Below are positions 16,671-24,315 of a stretch of 24,553 bases of DNA, piece by piece. The translations under genes and the position numbers were made by a program. Origin of the DNA: Methanocorpusculaceae archaeon UBA456 (GTDB lineage: Archaea; Halobacteriota; Methanomicrobia; Methanomicrobiales; Methanocorpusculaceae); the NCBI GenBank assembly GCA_002496395.1, contig DAJQ01000043.1:1-24553 (forward strand), in the 5' to 3' direction. Each line of letters begins with the position of its first letter. Positions within the stretch are counted from its first letter, which is position 1. Below the pieces are notes generated by a model, which saw only the letters and a list, made by a program, of their open reading frames with translations, was not told the origin of the DNA and ran no database searches.

Positions 16671-16976
16671 ACGTGGGATTGATCCCCGTGAGAGACCCCG
16701 ATGCAACAACCGTATCATCAGGAGTGAGGGAAGCAGGTGCGGCGCGGGTATCGGGGGGCGGGACAGGCGAAAATCAGGCTGACAGAGCTGATAAACCCTT
16801 GCTCATCAGAGCAACCTGAAAGGCGATTCGTCAGAATCGGGGCTTATCTGCTTCTGGCAGCCCAAGAAGCACCCCCGCCACTCCCGCGCTGCATCTGTGG
16901 ATACCCAAACCCTCATCCCCTTGCGGAGCATGTGCGGACGGGAACAGGGGTGGTGGGGAGTTTGGGATATACCACA
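16671..16976 (+). ncRNA. Candidate structured non-coding RNA between convergent genes
   Basis: This stretch has no convincing protein gene but many complementary stems. A 5' hairpin pairs 16671-16678 with 16683-16689. A long stem pairs 16738-16748 with 16883-16893 (11 pairs including G16741-U16890), continued by 16757-16762 with 16874-16879. It encloses four hairpins: 16773-16777/16788-16792, 16799-16804/16809-16814 (loop ATCA), 16824-16829/16834-16839 (loop GTCA) and 16850-16855/16865-16870. A second domain pairs 16897-16900 with 16972-16975, 16904-16910 with 16960-16966, and 16911-16920 with 16948-16958. G-U pairs (also 16913-16956 and 16916-16953) exist only if the plus strand is transcribed. 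Downstream on that strand is antisense to sepS, so it is not a leader riboswitch; a stand-alone RNA or the 3' UTR of the ABC operon is likely. I cannot name the family. Confidence 0.5.
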
Positions 16977-17020
16977 TACGCAATATTGCAGTATTTGATA
17001 TGAATAGCCTTCAGAAATAT

Positions 17021-17048
17021 GGAAAAGAACCAATAAAGAAAGGAGAGG
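17021..17048 (-). terminator. Possible oligo-T terminator after sepS
   Basis: Reading the minus strand just past the sepS stop, the sequence is pyrimidine-rich with several T runs (CTTTCTTTATTGG, TTCTTTTCC). Archaeal termination commonly uses T-rich stretches without a strong hairpin, and this lies at the end of a four-gene operon. Composition is the only evidence. Confidence 0.35.
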
Positions 17049-17056
17049 AGGGATCC

Positions 17057-18643
17057 TTACTCTTCCCGCACCCTGCTCTCCACGGTCATGAAGATCGGGC
17101 CACGGAGATCGATCTTCTTCCGGTTATCGGTGACGAAACGCATCGCATGATCGGCTATTTTGATATTCACGTCTGAGGGGAGTTTTGCCATCTTCACCTG
17201 CACGGTTGTTCCTTCGCCGCACCGGGCCGCCTCCTCGATCCTGGCAGCCGCAAGGAGTGCAACGGTGTCGATGAACCGGATTCCTGTGGGGGTGCCGTTT
17301 GCCCTGATATTTGCAAACTTCTCGGTGTCGGGCACCCCGAGGATCGCCCCCTCATGGATGAAGACCTCGTTTCCGCAGGCAGGGCCAAGGAGCTTCGAGT
17401 TCTCTTCCGTCTCAATGACGCTGACATCGAGTGCAGTACCTGCGATCTCGCCGGACCAGACGGGGAATGAGCAGGGGGATGGTACTGCCGCATGTTCTGT
17501 AGCAACCGCTGCGATCGCCTTTGCAAGGATGCGGCCTGTCTCGGTTGACGGCTCTTCGCGGACCGAGACAGCCCTCACAAGATCATGGTCTGAAAGGACA
17601 GGAGGATAGAACTGGCCGAAACTGAGCTTCCTGACATCATCGGCATTGTGGATGATCATCGCGAGCCGTTCGACGCCGAGGCCGAGGTTCATCACCGGGA
17701 TACCGACCCCGTATTCGCCGAGAGCGGATGGCGAATAGATCCCAAAGGTCGCCACCTCCACCCAGTCATGGACCGGGTGGCGGGCATAGACCTCGGTCTG
17801 GGTGCCGGGCATGTAGTACTTTGACCGCTTCTCATCAGGCCGGAACTCAAAGTCGGTGAACCCGAAGGCAGAGAGGAGACCTTCTGCAACCGCCATCCCC
17901 TCATCAAGGGTGACATCCTCGCCTGCGATGATACAGGATGCCGAATGGTAGCTCATCAGCCGGGTTGCCCCCTCCTCCTGTTCACGCCGGAAACACCGGT
18001 CGATCGAGAACATCCGTATCGGGTGGGGATGACGCATCCAGCATTCCCCAAGCGACATGAACCAGCCGGAGGTCATATGTGAGCGGAGGGTGGATCGGGA
18101 TGACTCCGGTGCGAGCTCCCGGAACTCGGGGAAGACCGCATCAAGGATATGGACAACGATCGCATCATCGATCCCAAGCACCACCGAGAGTTCATGCGTG
18201 AGATCGTCGCCATCAAAGTCGCCCTTCTTATACCGATGCAGGCAGGTACGGAGCGCCTCTTCCATCTGCGCATCAATGGGTTTTCCGGTGATCGCCTCAA
18301 TACCCTCGATCTGTTTCCGTGCGATCCCGACATTTGGCCGTGGCAGGCCGCCGAGATAGAAGACGCGATCCAGAACCGCCATCGCCTCTGGCCCAAACTG
18401 CCGGTACACCTCCTGTTCCTCGATGATTACCGGGTTCATCGCCTCATCAAAGCCCATTGCAAGGTATGCCTGCCTGAGCTTCTGGATGGTATCAAAGACC
18501 GGGTGCGGCCGGGCCCGCCGGTACGTGTACCGGGGGTACTGCCGGGAAACCGGCGGGGTGGAGAGCACCGTTGGCCCGTCATGCCATGCCCCTTCAAAAT
18601 CCTCTTTCGAGCGTTTCCTGAACTCTTCTGCATCAAATCTCAT
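17057..18643 (-). CDS. sepS: O-phosphoseryl-tRNA(Cys) synthetase (SepRS)
   Basis: Attaches O-phosphoserine to tRNA-Cys; SepCysS then converts it to Cys-tRNA-Cys. This route is largely confined to methanogens and relatives. The 528-residue length fits the family. Class II synthetase motifs are present: motif 2 in FSIDRCFRREQEEGATRL (212-229) and motif 3 in GLGVERLAM (321-329). The HMTSGWF (189-195), SYHSAS (231-236) and MNLG (318-321) segments match the phosphoserine-binding region of known SepRS. The C-terminal part is the tRNA-binding region. The ATG sits behind an excellent GAGGAGGA site and overlaps the taw1 stop as ATGA. It is last in the prf1-argS-taw1-sepS operon. No SepCysS gene lies in the window. 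Confidence 0.96.
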   Translation of the reverse strand: MRFDAEEFRKRSKEDFEGAWHDGPTVLSTPPVSRQYPRYTYRRARPHPVFDTIQKLRQAYLAMGFDEAMNPVIIEEQEVYRQFGPEAMAVLDRVFYLGGLPRPNVGIARKQIEGIEAITGKPIDAQMEEALRTCLHRYKKGDFDGDDLTHELSVVLGIDDAIVVHILDAVFPEFRELAPESSRSTLRSHMTSGWFMSLGECWMRHPHPIRMFSIDRCFRREQEEGATRLMSYHSASCIIAGEDVTLDEGMAVAEGLLSAFGFTDFEFRPDEKRSKYYMPGTQTEVYARHPVHDWVEVATFGIYSPSALGEYGVGIPVMNLGLGVERLAMIIHNADDVRKLSFGQFYPPVLSDHDLVRAVSVREEPSTETGRILAKAIAAVATEHAAVPSPCSFPVWSGEIAGTALDVSVIETEENSKLLGPACGNEVFIHEGAILGVPDTEKFANIRANGTPTGIRFIDTVALLAAARIEEAARCGEGTTVQVKMAKLPSDVNIKIADHAMRFVTDNRKKIDLRGPIFMTVESRVREE

Positions 18644-19536
18644 AGATCCTCCTCAAGACAGACAACCCGGGAGACCGGACTCTCGTCCCGTATCCGGTAC
18701 CCTGCCGATTCCGCTATCTTCTCCGCAAAGGAGCGGACATAGGCATGCTCAGGCATCTGATCCATTGATAATCTGCTTCGACTGTATCCAAGATACATAT
18801 ATCCTTTGACCTCTACAAAGTCCGGATGGGCATCTGCGATGATCCGCCCATATGCCTCAGGCGAATGGTCATTCAATCCCTTCACAAGCGTCACCCGGAC
18901 AGCAGATCTCCGGGACGAAAGGAGTGAGAGGCTTTGGAGCACCTGTTCCCAGTAATCCCCCTTCGGGCGGCAGAGCATCGTATACGTATCCTCATCCGGC
19001 GCATCGAGCGAGATGTAGAGCTGTGTCGGATAGAGTTTCTCCACCACCTCGGGCCGGGTACCGTTTGAGACAACAAAGACCGTATACCCGTTCTCCTTGA
19101 AGAGATCAACAAGCTCGGGAAGCTGCGAATAGCAGGTCGGCTCACCGGAGAGCGAGATCGCGACCTGGTTCGGCTCTTCCGAAGCCGCCTGCCACCGCTC
19201 GGGGGTTACATCCTTATGAGGCTTGTATCCGGCAAGCCCTTTTTTATGGAGTTTTTGCGCACCCGAGACGATCGCTTCAGGTGTCAGTTCAATCTCGTTC
19301 TCCACCTCATGCTCCATGGAACGCCAGCAGAAGAGGCACCGCTGGTTGCAGCGGAGTGTCGGGGTCATCTGGATGCACCGGTGGCTCTCAATGCCGTAGA
19401 ACTGGTGCTTGTAACACATATCCCCGCCGCGGAGTGCACGCTTGCTCCACATGCAGGGTTTTACCGCGGCAGATGAATCCGGAGAGAAGAAGAGGTATCC
19501 CTGCTTCCGCAGGGCATCACATGCTTTCGAGCGCAT
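18640..19536 (-). CDS. taw1: tRNA 4-demethylwyosine synthase, archaeal TYW1 (Taw1)
   Basis: A radical-SAM enzyme that condenses m1G37 of tRNA-Phe with two carbons of pyruvate, the first ring-forming step to wyosine derivatives that prevent frameshifting. The chosen start MRSKACDALRKQGY gives 298 residues, like other archaeal Taw1, which lack the flavodoxin domain of eukaryotic TYW1. The radical-SAM cluster is CX3CX2C at Cys63, 67 and 70. A second cluster motif CX12CX12C lies at Cys28, 41 and 54, diagnostic of TYW1. The frame is open a further 24 codons upstream, but that would overlap argS by 92 bp and adds nothing recognisable; the chosen ATG overlaps by 20 bp. Its stop overlaps sepS. The ribosome site is weak, so coupled translation from argS is likely. 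Confidence 0.92.
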   Translation of the reverse strand: MRSKACDALRKQGYLFFSPDSSAAVKPCMWSKRALRGGDMCYKHQFYGIESHRCIQMTPTLRCNQRCLFCWRSMEHEVENEIELTPEAIVSGAQKLHKKGLAGYKPHKDVTPERWQAASEEPNQVAISLSGEPTCYSQLPELVDLFKENGYTVFVVSNGTRPEVVEKLYPTQLYISLDAPDEDTYTMLCRPKGDYWEQVLQSLSLLSSRRSAVRVTLVKGLNDHSPEAYGRIIADAHPDFVEVKGYMYLGYSRSRLSMDQMPEHAYVRSFAEKIAESAGYRIRDESPVSRVVCLEEDL

Positions 19537-21184
19537 CGATACCAAGGGTCTGCAGGGCTTCCCTGAGGGTGTTCCGTGTTGCGTCAACCAGCGCAAGCCG
19601 GGCATCACGGCTCTTCCCTTCGGCTTTCAAGACCGGAACAAACCGGTAGAAGGTATTGAAGAGATCCGCACAATCCCGGACATAGGTGGCGAGGAGATGG
19701 GGTCGGAGATCCGAGACAACAGAATCGAGTACTGCCGGGAACCGGGCAAGAGCCTTTGCAAGCGCGATCTCATGGGGATCCTCATACTCATAGACTTCAG
19801 CAAAGTCTCCTGCCTTTGCCAGGATCGAACATGCCCGTGCATGGGCATACTGGATATAGGGAGCACTCTGCCGTTCGAAATCAAGTGCCTGCTTCCAGTC
19901 AAAGACGGTGCTCTTCTCAGGCGAGACCCGGACGATATCATACCGGATGGCGCCAACGGCAACGGATCTCGCGATCGCCTGCCGTTCTTCTTCCGTGAGC
20001 TCAGGCCTCCGTTTCGTCACCTCCTCAAATGCCCTGATGGTGACCTCTTCGATCAGCTCGTCTGCTGAGATGAACTTCCCTGCACGGGTGCTCATCGCCC
20101 CTTCCGGCAGGGAGACAAACTCGAAATGCAGGATCTCCGGAGCCCGCTCACCCATCAGCCTGAGTGTCGAGGAGAGCTGGGCTCCGATCAGCTTGTGATC
20201 GGCTCCCAGGACATCGATGACCCGGTCATAGTTTGCATTCTTCCAGGCATGGTACGCAAGATCGCGTGCGGCATAGACGCTTGTCCCATCGGCACGCCTG
20301 AGGATGTACTTCTTCTCGATCCCGTATGCTGAAAGGTTCACCGAGAAGAGTTCGCCATCATCTTCTGCCTCATCCATGCGCGAGAGGATTTCGAGCACAC
20401 GGTGCATATCCCCGATCCTGACAAAGGTGCTTTCGCGGACATACCGATCATGCACCACATTCAGATCAGTGAGAGTCTTCTTTATTCCGTCGACACAGGT
20501 ATCGACCGCCTGCCGGAACTCCTGCTCTGCATCCCGCTCACCACGCTCGATCTCCTGCATCAGTCGCTCGATCTCACGGTTGATCGACTCGTCCTTCTCG
20601 ATCTCGCGGTTTGCCTGGATATAGACACGGGCAATGAAATGATCGCCCTTCTCGCCGTCATTCCTGACAATACCAAGTGTCTGAAGACCCCAGACCACGA
20701 TGGCGATCTGGCGCCCCATATCATTCACGTAGTACTGCACCTCAAGCGGGTAGCCGGCTTTCCGAAACGTCCGTGCAAGCGTGTCGCCGATGATAGTATT
20801 CCTGATATGACCGACATGGAGGGGGCCGTTTGGGTTTGCACTGGTATGCTCAATCATGACCCGCTCATGCCGTTTTGGAAGCGAACCATACCCGGACTTC
20901 CGTGCCTTTTCAACCGACTTTCTGATATAATCCCTGCCAAAGGTGAAGTTCAGGTACGGCCCGACCGCAGCAACCGAGATGCCATCCATCTCCGGGTGGG
21001 TTTTCAGCTTCTCCAGAAGATCCTGTGCGATGAGAACAGGTGCCTTCTTCTCTTTTTTGGCGCAGGCAAACGCAATCGTGGATGCGACATCCGCATGATC
21101 GCCCCCATCAACAAGGAGAGGATCCTCCTCCCCTGTGCATGCTGTCAGCACACGCCCAATCAGCTCAACTGTTTCAAGATACAT
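19517..21184 (-). CDS. argS: Arginyl-tRNA synthetase
   Basis: A class I synthetase charging tRNA-Arg, 555 residues, within the normal 550-570 range. The N-terminal ~100 residues form the ArgRS-specific domain. The catalytic domain begins EHTSANPNGPLHVGHIRNT (112-130) with the HIGH equivalent HVGH at 123-126, preceded by the SANP motif typical of ArgRS. As in many ArgRS there is no canonical KMSKS; the matching loop reads GAMSTRAGKFIS. The DALR anticodon-binding domain is at the C-terminus (SAPYIQYAHARACSI, then LARFPAVLDSV). The ATG shares one base with the prf1 stop (TAATG), and the 3' end overlaps taw1. The preceding GGGGTT is a modest ribosome site, so termination-reinitiation coupling is likely. 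Confidence 0.96.
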   Translation of the reverse strand: MYLETVELIGRVLTACTGEEDPLLVDGGDHADVASTIAFACAKKEKKAPVLIAQDLLEKLKTHPEMDGISVAAVGPYLNFTFGRDYIRKSVEKARKSGYGSLPKRHERVMIEHTSANPNGPLHVGHIRNTIIGDTLARTFRKAGYPLEVQYYVNDMGRQIAIVVWGLQTLGIVRNDGEKGDHFIARVYIQANREIEKDESINREIERLMQEIERGERDAEQEFRQAVDTCVDGIKKTLTDLNVVHDRYVRESTFVRIGDMHRVLEILSRMDEAEDDGELFSVNLSAYGIEKKYILRRADGTSVYAARDLAYHAWKNANYDRVIDVLGADHKLIGAQLSSTLRLMGERAPEILHFEFVSLPEGAMSTRAGKFISADELIEEVTIRAFEEVTKRRPELTEEERQAIARSVAVGAIRYDIVRVSPEKSTVFDWKQALDFERQSAPYIQYAHARACSILAKAGDFAEVYEYEDPHEIALAKALARFPAVLDSVVSDLRPHLLATYVRDCADLFNTFYRFVPVLKAEGKSRDARLALVDATRNTLREALQTLGIDALESM

Positions 21185-22461
21185 TATAACCCCGTCCGGT
21201 ACCGCAGGATCGCAGCAATTCCGCCAAACGCATTATAGAGCATGGCACCTTCCTCAAAATCATCAGAGATGATCTCAACTTTTGTGCTGCTCTGGTCGGC
21301 GAGGGTCGTCAGCTCATCAATAATATCCGTTTCATCCTCAAGGAAGAGGGGAGAGGTGCATTTCGGGCAGTTGCCAAAGTCGATATCCGAGATCTTCTTC
21401 CCCGGTTCAACCTGGATTGTCCGCTCCTCGCTATGATTACATGCACCACATCGAATCAGCAGACGAACCTCACGGAGCCTGGTTGACAGGAGAAGGATAT
21501 CAACAGACCCGGCTTCGAGATTCTTCCTGATACTCGCCTCACCATATGCTGCAAGGCCGTCATCCTTCGTGAGCTCCTTGAAGAACTTTGACATGATATT
21601 CTTCTCCTTCATCAGGTCAATACCCTTCAGGGCATCGGCGGCGGCATCGACGAGTTCTGCAAGTCCGCTCTCGTTTGTGTAGGCGACATCAAAGAGGCCG
21701 ATCATCCGCTTCCTCACCTCATGGTGGAGATAGTCCCCATCAGCAAACTCCTCCTTCGTAGGAGTCGGCCCGCCGATGAGGAGCCCCTTGAAACGATTGA
21801 AGAAATCCTTCTCGGCAAGGAACGTCTCGCTCGCACGCTCCCCGATCTTCTTATAAAATTCATTGATTGCGATCAGCCGAAGGCGCTCAAAACGAGCTGC
21901 TGACTGACCACCTTTCCGCTGTTTTCCCGGAACTGTCGAGGTCGTCCCGTTGATCGGCTCGATCCGGTTGCCCCGGAGAAAACCCCAGTATGCCTCACGG
22001 CGATCGAGGACAAGCAGGCCATAGACAAACTTCTCCTCAAGCATCTGCCTGAGGGGCTCAAGTTCGAAGTTCGAACTGCATCGGTACATATAGGTGCCAA
22101 GCGGCTCGGGCGGCTCAACGATGATCGTCTCGAAGGTGCTCTTGTCCCCCCCGATATTGACCGCACCTGAGAAGACTGCCATCCCATTCGGCGGCGGGTT
22201 TTTATAATTCTTCAATCGTGAAAGAATCGAAGAGAGGGCACTCTGGACATTCGTCTTCGTCTGCTTGCTCTTGATGTTGGCACACTGCCCGAACTCATCG
22301 CGGAGCTGGGCGGTTACATCCGATATCTGCTTATCAGGAGGGATATAAAGGGAGATCAACTCGGTTCCGCTCCCCTCTTTCTCCTCGAGGCGTTCGAGCA
22401 TCTTCTTGAACTCGTATCGTCGGCGTGCCTCATCCTTCTCGGTCAGTGCTGTTTCGGCCAT
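21184..22461 (-). CDS. prf1: Peptide chain release factor aRF1
   Basis: Recognises all three stop codons and triggers peptide release on archaeal ribosomes. The 425-residue protein has the eRF1/aRF1 domain order. The N-terminal domain holds the stop-codon motifs NIKS (62-65) and YRCSSNF (126-132); the middle domain has the catalytic GGQ (184-186) in QRKGGQSAARFERLR. The C-terminal domain includes two CX2C pairs (CGAC and CPKC), a zinc-ribbon-like minidomain. Length and motifs are standard, with nothing missing. The ATG has a GGTGA site ten bases upstream and an upstream TATA-like box, making it the likely head of the translation operon. Its stop overlaps the argS start by one base. Confidence 0.97.
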   Translation of the reverse strand: MAETALTEKDEARRRYEFKKMLERLEEKEGSGTELISLYIPPDKQISDVTAQLRDEFGQCANIKSKQTKTNVQSALSSILSRLKNYKNPPPNGMAVFSGAVNIGGDKSTFETIIVEPPEPLGTYMYRCSSNFELEPLRQMLEEKFVYGLLVLDRREAYWGFLRGNRIEPINGTTSTVPGKQRKGGQSAARFERLRLIAINEFYKKIGERASETFLAEKDFFNRFKGLLIGGPTPTKEEFADGDYLHHEVRKRMIGLFDVAYTNESGLAELVDAAADALKGIDLMKEKNIMSKFFKELTKDDGLAAYGEASIRKNLEAGSVDILLLSTRLREVRLLIRCGACNHSEERTIQVEPGKKISDIDFGNCPKCTSPLFLEDETDIIDELTTLADQSSTKVEIISDDFEEGAMLYNAFGGIAAILRYRTGL

Positions 22462-22504
22462 GGGGGGTTGTCACCAGTAAAATGGGTAATTATTGTTCTT
22501 CTGC

Positions 22505-22514
22505 TCAAATAAAG
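22505..22514 (-). promoter_or_regulatory. TATA-like promoter element for the prf1 operon
   Basis: In the 62-bp gap between the NUDIX gene stop and the prf1 start, the minus strand reads CCTTTATTTG about 50 nt upstream of the ATG. A start ~25 nt downstream of this box (near 22486) would leave a ~24-nt leader that includes the GGTGA ribosome site. Some read-through from the que genes remains possible. Confidence 0.42.
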
Positions 22515-22523
22515 GTGATTATC

Positions 22524-23030
22524 TCAGGATCTCTCCTGAATACACCGGAATAACAGAGCTATCGTCTTTGCATCGATGATCCTCCCGTCACGGGCCATCA
22601 TCTCCGCCTCCTTCAGGGGAAGGCGGACGACCTCGATCACCTCATCCTCATCCGGCTCAAAGTCCGCTGCCGGACTGAGATTTCGTGCCTCATAGAGATG
22701 AATCACCTCGTCGGTAAACCCGGGGGTGGTCATGATGAGACCGCGGGGGATGAGCAGATCTGAACGCATCCGCGTCTCCTCGATCAGTTCCCGCGATGCT
22801 GTCTCTTCGGGCAGCTCGCCATCCTCCATCGTCCCGGCAGGGACTTCATAGATATAATCCGAAATGGCAGGGCGGAACTGCCGGATCAGGTAGCAGTCGT
22901 CGCCATCGCAGGGGAGCATCGCGACAGCTCCGCCGGGGTGGACGACGATCGTCTCTTTGCTCCTGCCATTTGGGAGGTCGACGGTTCTCAGTTCAACTGA
23001 GAGACGCCTGCCCTGGTAGATGATCGTCAA
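22524..23030 (-). CDS. NUDIX hydrolase, ADP-ribose pyrophosphatase-like
   Basis: Probably hydrolyses a nucleoside diphosphate-sugar such as ADP-ribose; 168 residues. The NUDIX box runs from Gly66 through Glu72, Arg80, Glu81, Glu84 and Glu85, so all catalytic and metal-binding residues are kept. The late Gly of the consensus (REUXEEXGU) is Arg87 here. QFRPAISDYIYEVPAG (51-66) before the box is typical of ADP-ribose pyrophosphatases. The start is TTG at 23030: it overlaps the queC TGA (TTGA), sits five bases after GGAGG, and no Met occurs in frame until residue 38, inside the fold. It probably shares the que mRNA; whether it has a role in deazaguanine metabolism is unknown. Confidence 0.88.
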   Translation of the reverse strand: MTIIYQGRRLSVELRTVDLPNGRSKETIVVHPGGAVAMLPCDGDDCYLIRQFRPAISDYIYEVPAGTMEDGELPEETASRELIEETRMRSDLLIPRGLIMTTPGFTDEVIHLYEARNLSPAADFEPDEDEVIEVVRLPLKEAEMMARDGRIIDAKTIALLFRCIQERS

Positions 23031-23698
23031 GGAACCCTCCGGTAGAGGATCGGATCGGATCTGCCGACGGCACGAAACGCCTCCAGCCGAAAGTGGCAGG
23101 ATGAGCAGGTGCCGCAGGCGAGATCATCGTTCTGGTAGCATGACCAGGTCTCTTCATAGGGGACAGCGAGATCAAAACCCACCTTCAGGATCTCCGCCTT
23201 GTTCATTCCGACAAACGGTGCCATCAGCGCAATCGGCTTCTCTGACATCGTCCCGATGTCGATGACCGACTGGAATGCCTCGATAAATTCCGGCCTGCAA
23301 TCGGGGTACCCGATATAGTCTCCTGCCTGCACACCGATGAAGATGGCATCGCCTCCCCTCGCCTCGCAGAAGCTGGTGGCGATCGCAAGCAGATTTGCAT
23401 TCCTGAAGGGAACATAGGTATTCGGGCGCTCTTCGGGAGAGTCCTCAAATCTTTCCACCTCGATCTTTGGATCTGTCAGGCTGCTTGCCCCAAAGGCTTT
23501 GAAATAGTCAAGTGAGATGACAACCGGAGGTTCTGCACCAAGCAGTCCGGCAATCCTCTGCGCGCACCGAAGCTCCCGTGATTGTGTCCGCTGGCCATAG
23601 GTGATGTGGAGCGGGAGGAGATCATATCCCATATTCTTTGCATAGTAGGCGAGGGTGGCCGAGTCCATCCCGCCTGAGAGGAGACATACTGCTTTCAT
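23027..23698 (-). CDS. queC: 7-cyano-7-deazaguanine synthase
   Basis: Converts 7-carboxy-7-deazaguanine to preQ0 with ATP and ammonia. In archaea preQ0 is inserted in tRNA at G15 and becomes archaeosine. The 223-residue protein has the PP-loop SGGMDS (8-13), the downstream PFRNANLLAIA block, and four zinc-binding cysteines at 187, 195, 198 and 201 in the SCYQ...CGTCSSC cluster. Length matches bacterial and archaeal QueC. The ATG directly follows the queE TAA (TAAATG) with a GGGGTG ribosome site upstream; the 3' end overlaps the NUDIX gene start by four bases. Confidence 0.96.
   Translation of the reverse strand: MKAVCLLSGGMDSATLAYYAKNMGYDLLPLHITYGQRTQSRELRCAQRIAGLLGAEPPVVISLDYFKAFGASSLTDPKIEVERFEDSPEERPNTYVPFRNANLLAIATSFCEARGGDAIFIGVQAGDYIGYPDCRPEFIEAFQSVIDIGTMSEKPIALMAPFVGMNKAEILKVGFDLAVPYEETWSCYQNDDLACGTCSSCHFRLEAFRAVGRSDPILYRRVP
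23035..23040 (-). promoter_or_regulatory. Shine-Dalgarno site fixing the TTG start of the NUDIX gene
   Basis: GGAGGG on the minus strand lies four to five bases upstream of TTG at 23030. It is the strongest local ribosome site and the main reason for accepting the rare TTG start. Confidence 0.65.
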
Positions 23699-24313
23699 TT
23701 ATTGCACCCCGATCTGCTTATGAAGCTGAAGCTGGAGACGGACGGGAAGATTCCATTCCATCACCACCTCTGCAATTCTTGTGTAATCCGATCCATGGAC
23801 AGGCGAGATATAGATCTCACCCCTGATCGGAATGGATCGGATCTGCTCATAGGCAAAGTCCAGATCCGCCTCATCTGCCACGACACATTTGACCGAGTCT
23901 GTGGCCCTGATATCAGCAAGAAGACGGAGATCACTCTGCTCACCGGATGAGGGGCATTTGACATCCATGCAGATGGAGGCATATGGCTGAACCTGCCCAA
24001 AGGGAATGGTTCCATTCGTCTCGATATCGATTATATATCCATTTGAAGAGAGATCCCGTAAGAGAGGAAGCAGCTCATGCTGCCGGAGGAGCGGCTCGCC
24101 ACCCGTCACACAGAGATACCGGATCCCGGTTTCTTCTATCCGACGCAGAATATCATCTGTTGTGAGATCTTCACCTGCATCCGGATTCCGCGCATCCGGG
24201 GTATCGCACCAGCGGCAGTTGAGATTGCATCCGGCGAGCCTGAGGAAACAGCAGCGGAGCCCTTGGTTTCTCCCTTCGCCCTGAAGACTTGGAAAGATCT
24301 CAAAGACCTGCAT
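23699..24313 (-). CDS. queE: 7-carboxy-7-deazaguanine synthase (radical SAM)
   Basis: Rearranges 6-carboxytetrahydropterin to 7-carboxy-7-deazaguanine, the step between QueD and QueC. The 204-residue protein opens with the QueE signature FPSLQGEG (7-14) and has the radical-SAM CX3CX2C at Cys29, 33 and 36 (CNLNCRWCDTPDA). TGGEPLL follows, the GGEP SAM-binding motif, and DIETNGT lies further on. Size is normal for the shorter QueE type. It starts two bases after the queD stop and abuts queC, so the three are one operon. An AGGTTGA sequence ~10 nt upstream may be its ribosome site. Confidence 0.95.
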   Translation of the reverse strand: MQVFEIFPSLQGEGRNQGLRCCFLRLAGCNLNCRWCDTPDARNPDAGEDLTTDDILRRIEETGIRYLCVTGGEPLLRQHELLPLLRDLSSNGYIIDIETNGTIPFGQVQPYASICMDVKCPSSGEQSDLRLLADIRATDSVKCVVADEADLDFAYEQIRSIPIRGEIYISPVHGSDYTRIAEVVMEWNLPVRLQLQLHKQIGVQ

Positions 24314-24315
24314 AT

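Noticed and set aside
16980..16989. Palindrome GCAATATTGC as an operator
   Set aside because: Short, single copy, and at the 3' ends of convergent genes where an operator would have nothing to regulate.
16737..17003. 88-codon plus-strand open frame in the 441-bp gap
   Set aside because: No ribosome site, no family resemblance, Pro/Cys-rich composition, and it coincides with the base-paired RNA candidate; pairing explains the sequence better than coding.
16616..17056. tRNA, SRP RNA or riboswitch in the gap
   Set aside because: No T-arm GTTCRA-type sequence, no SRP helix 8 signature, and no downstream gene on the plus strand for a riboswitch to control.
20402..21238. 278-codon plus-strand open frame opposite argS
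   Set aside because: Antisense shadow of argS with no recognisable domain or start signal.
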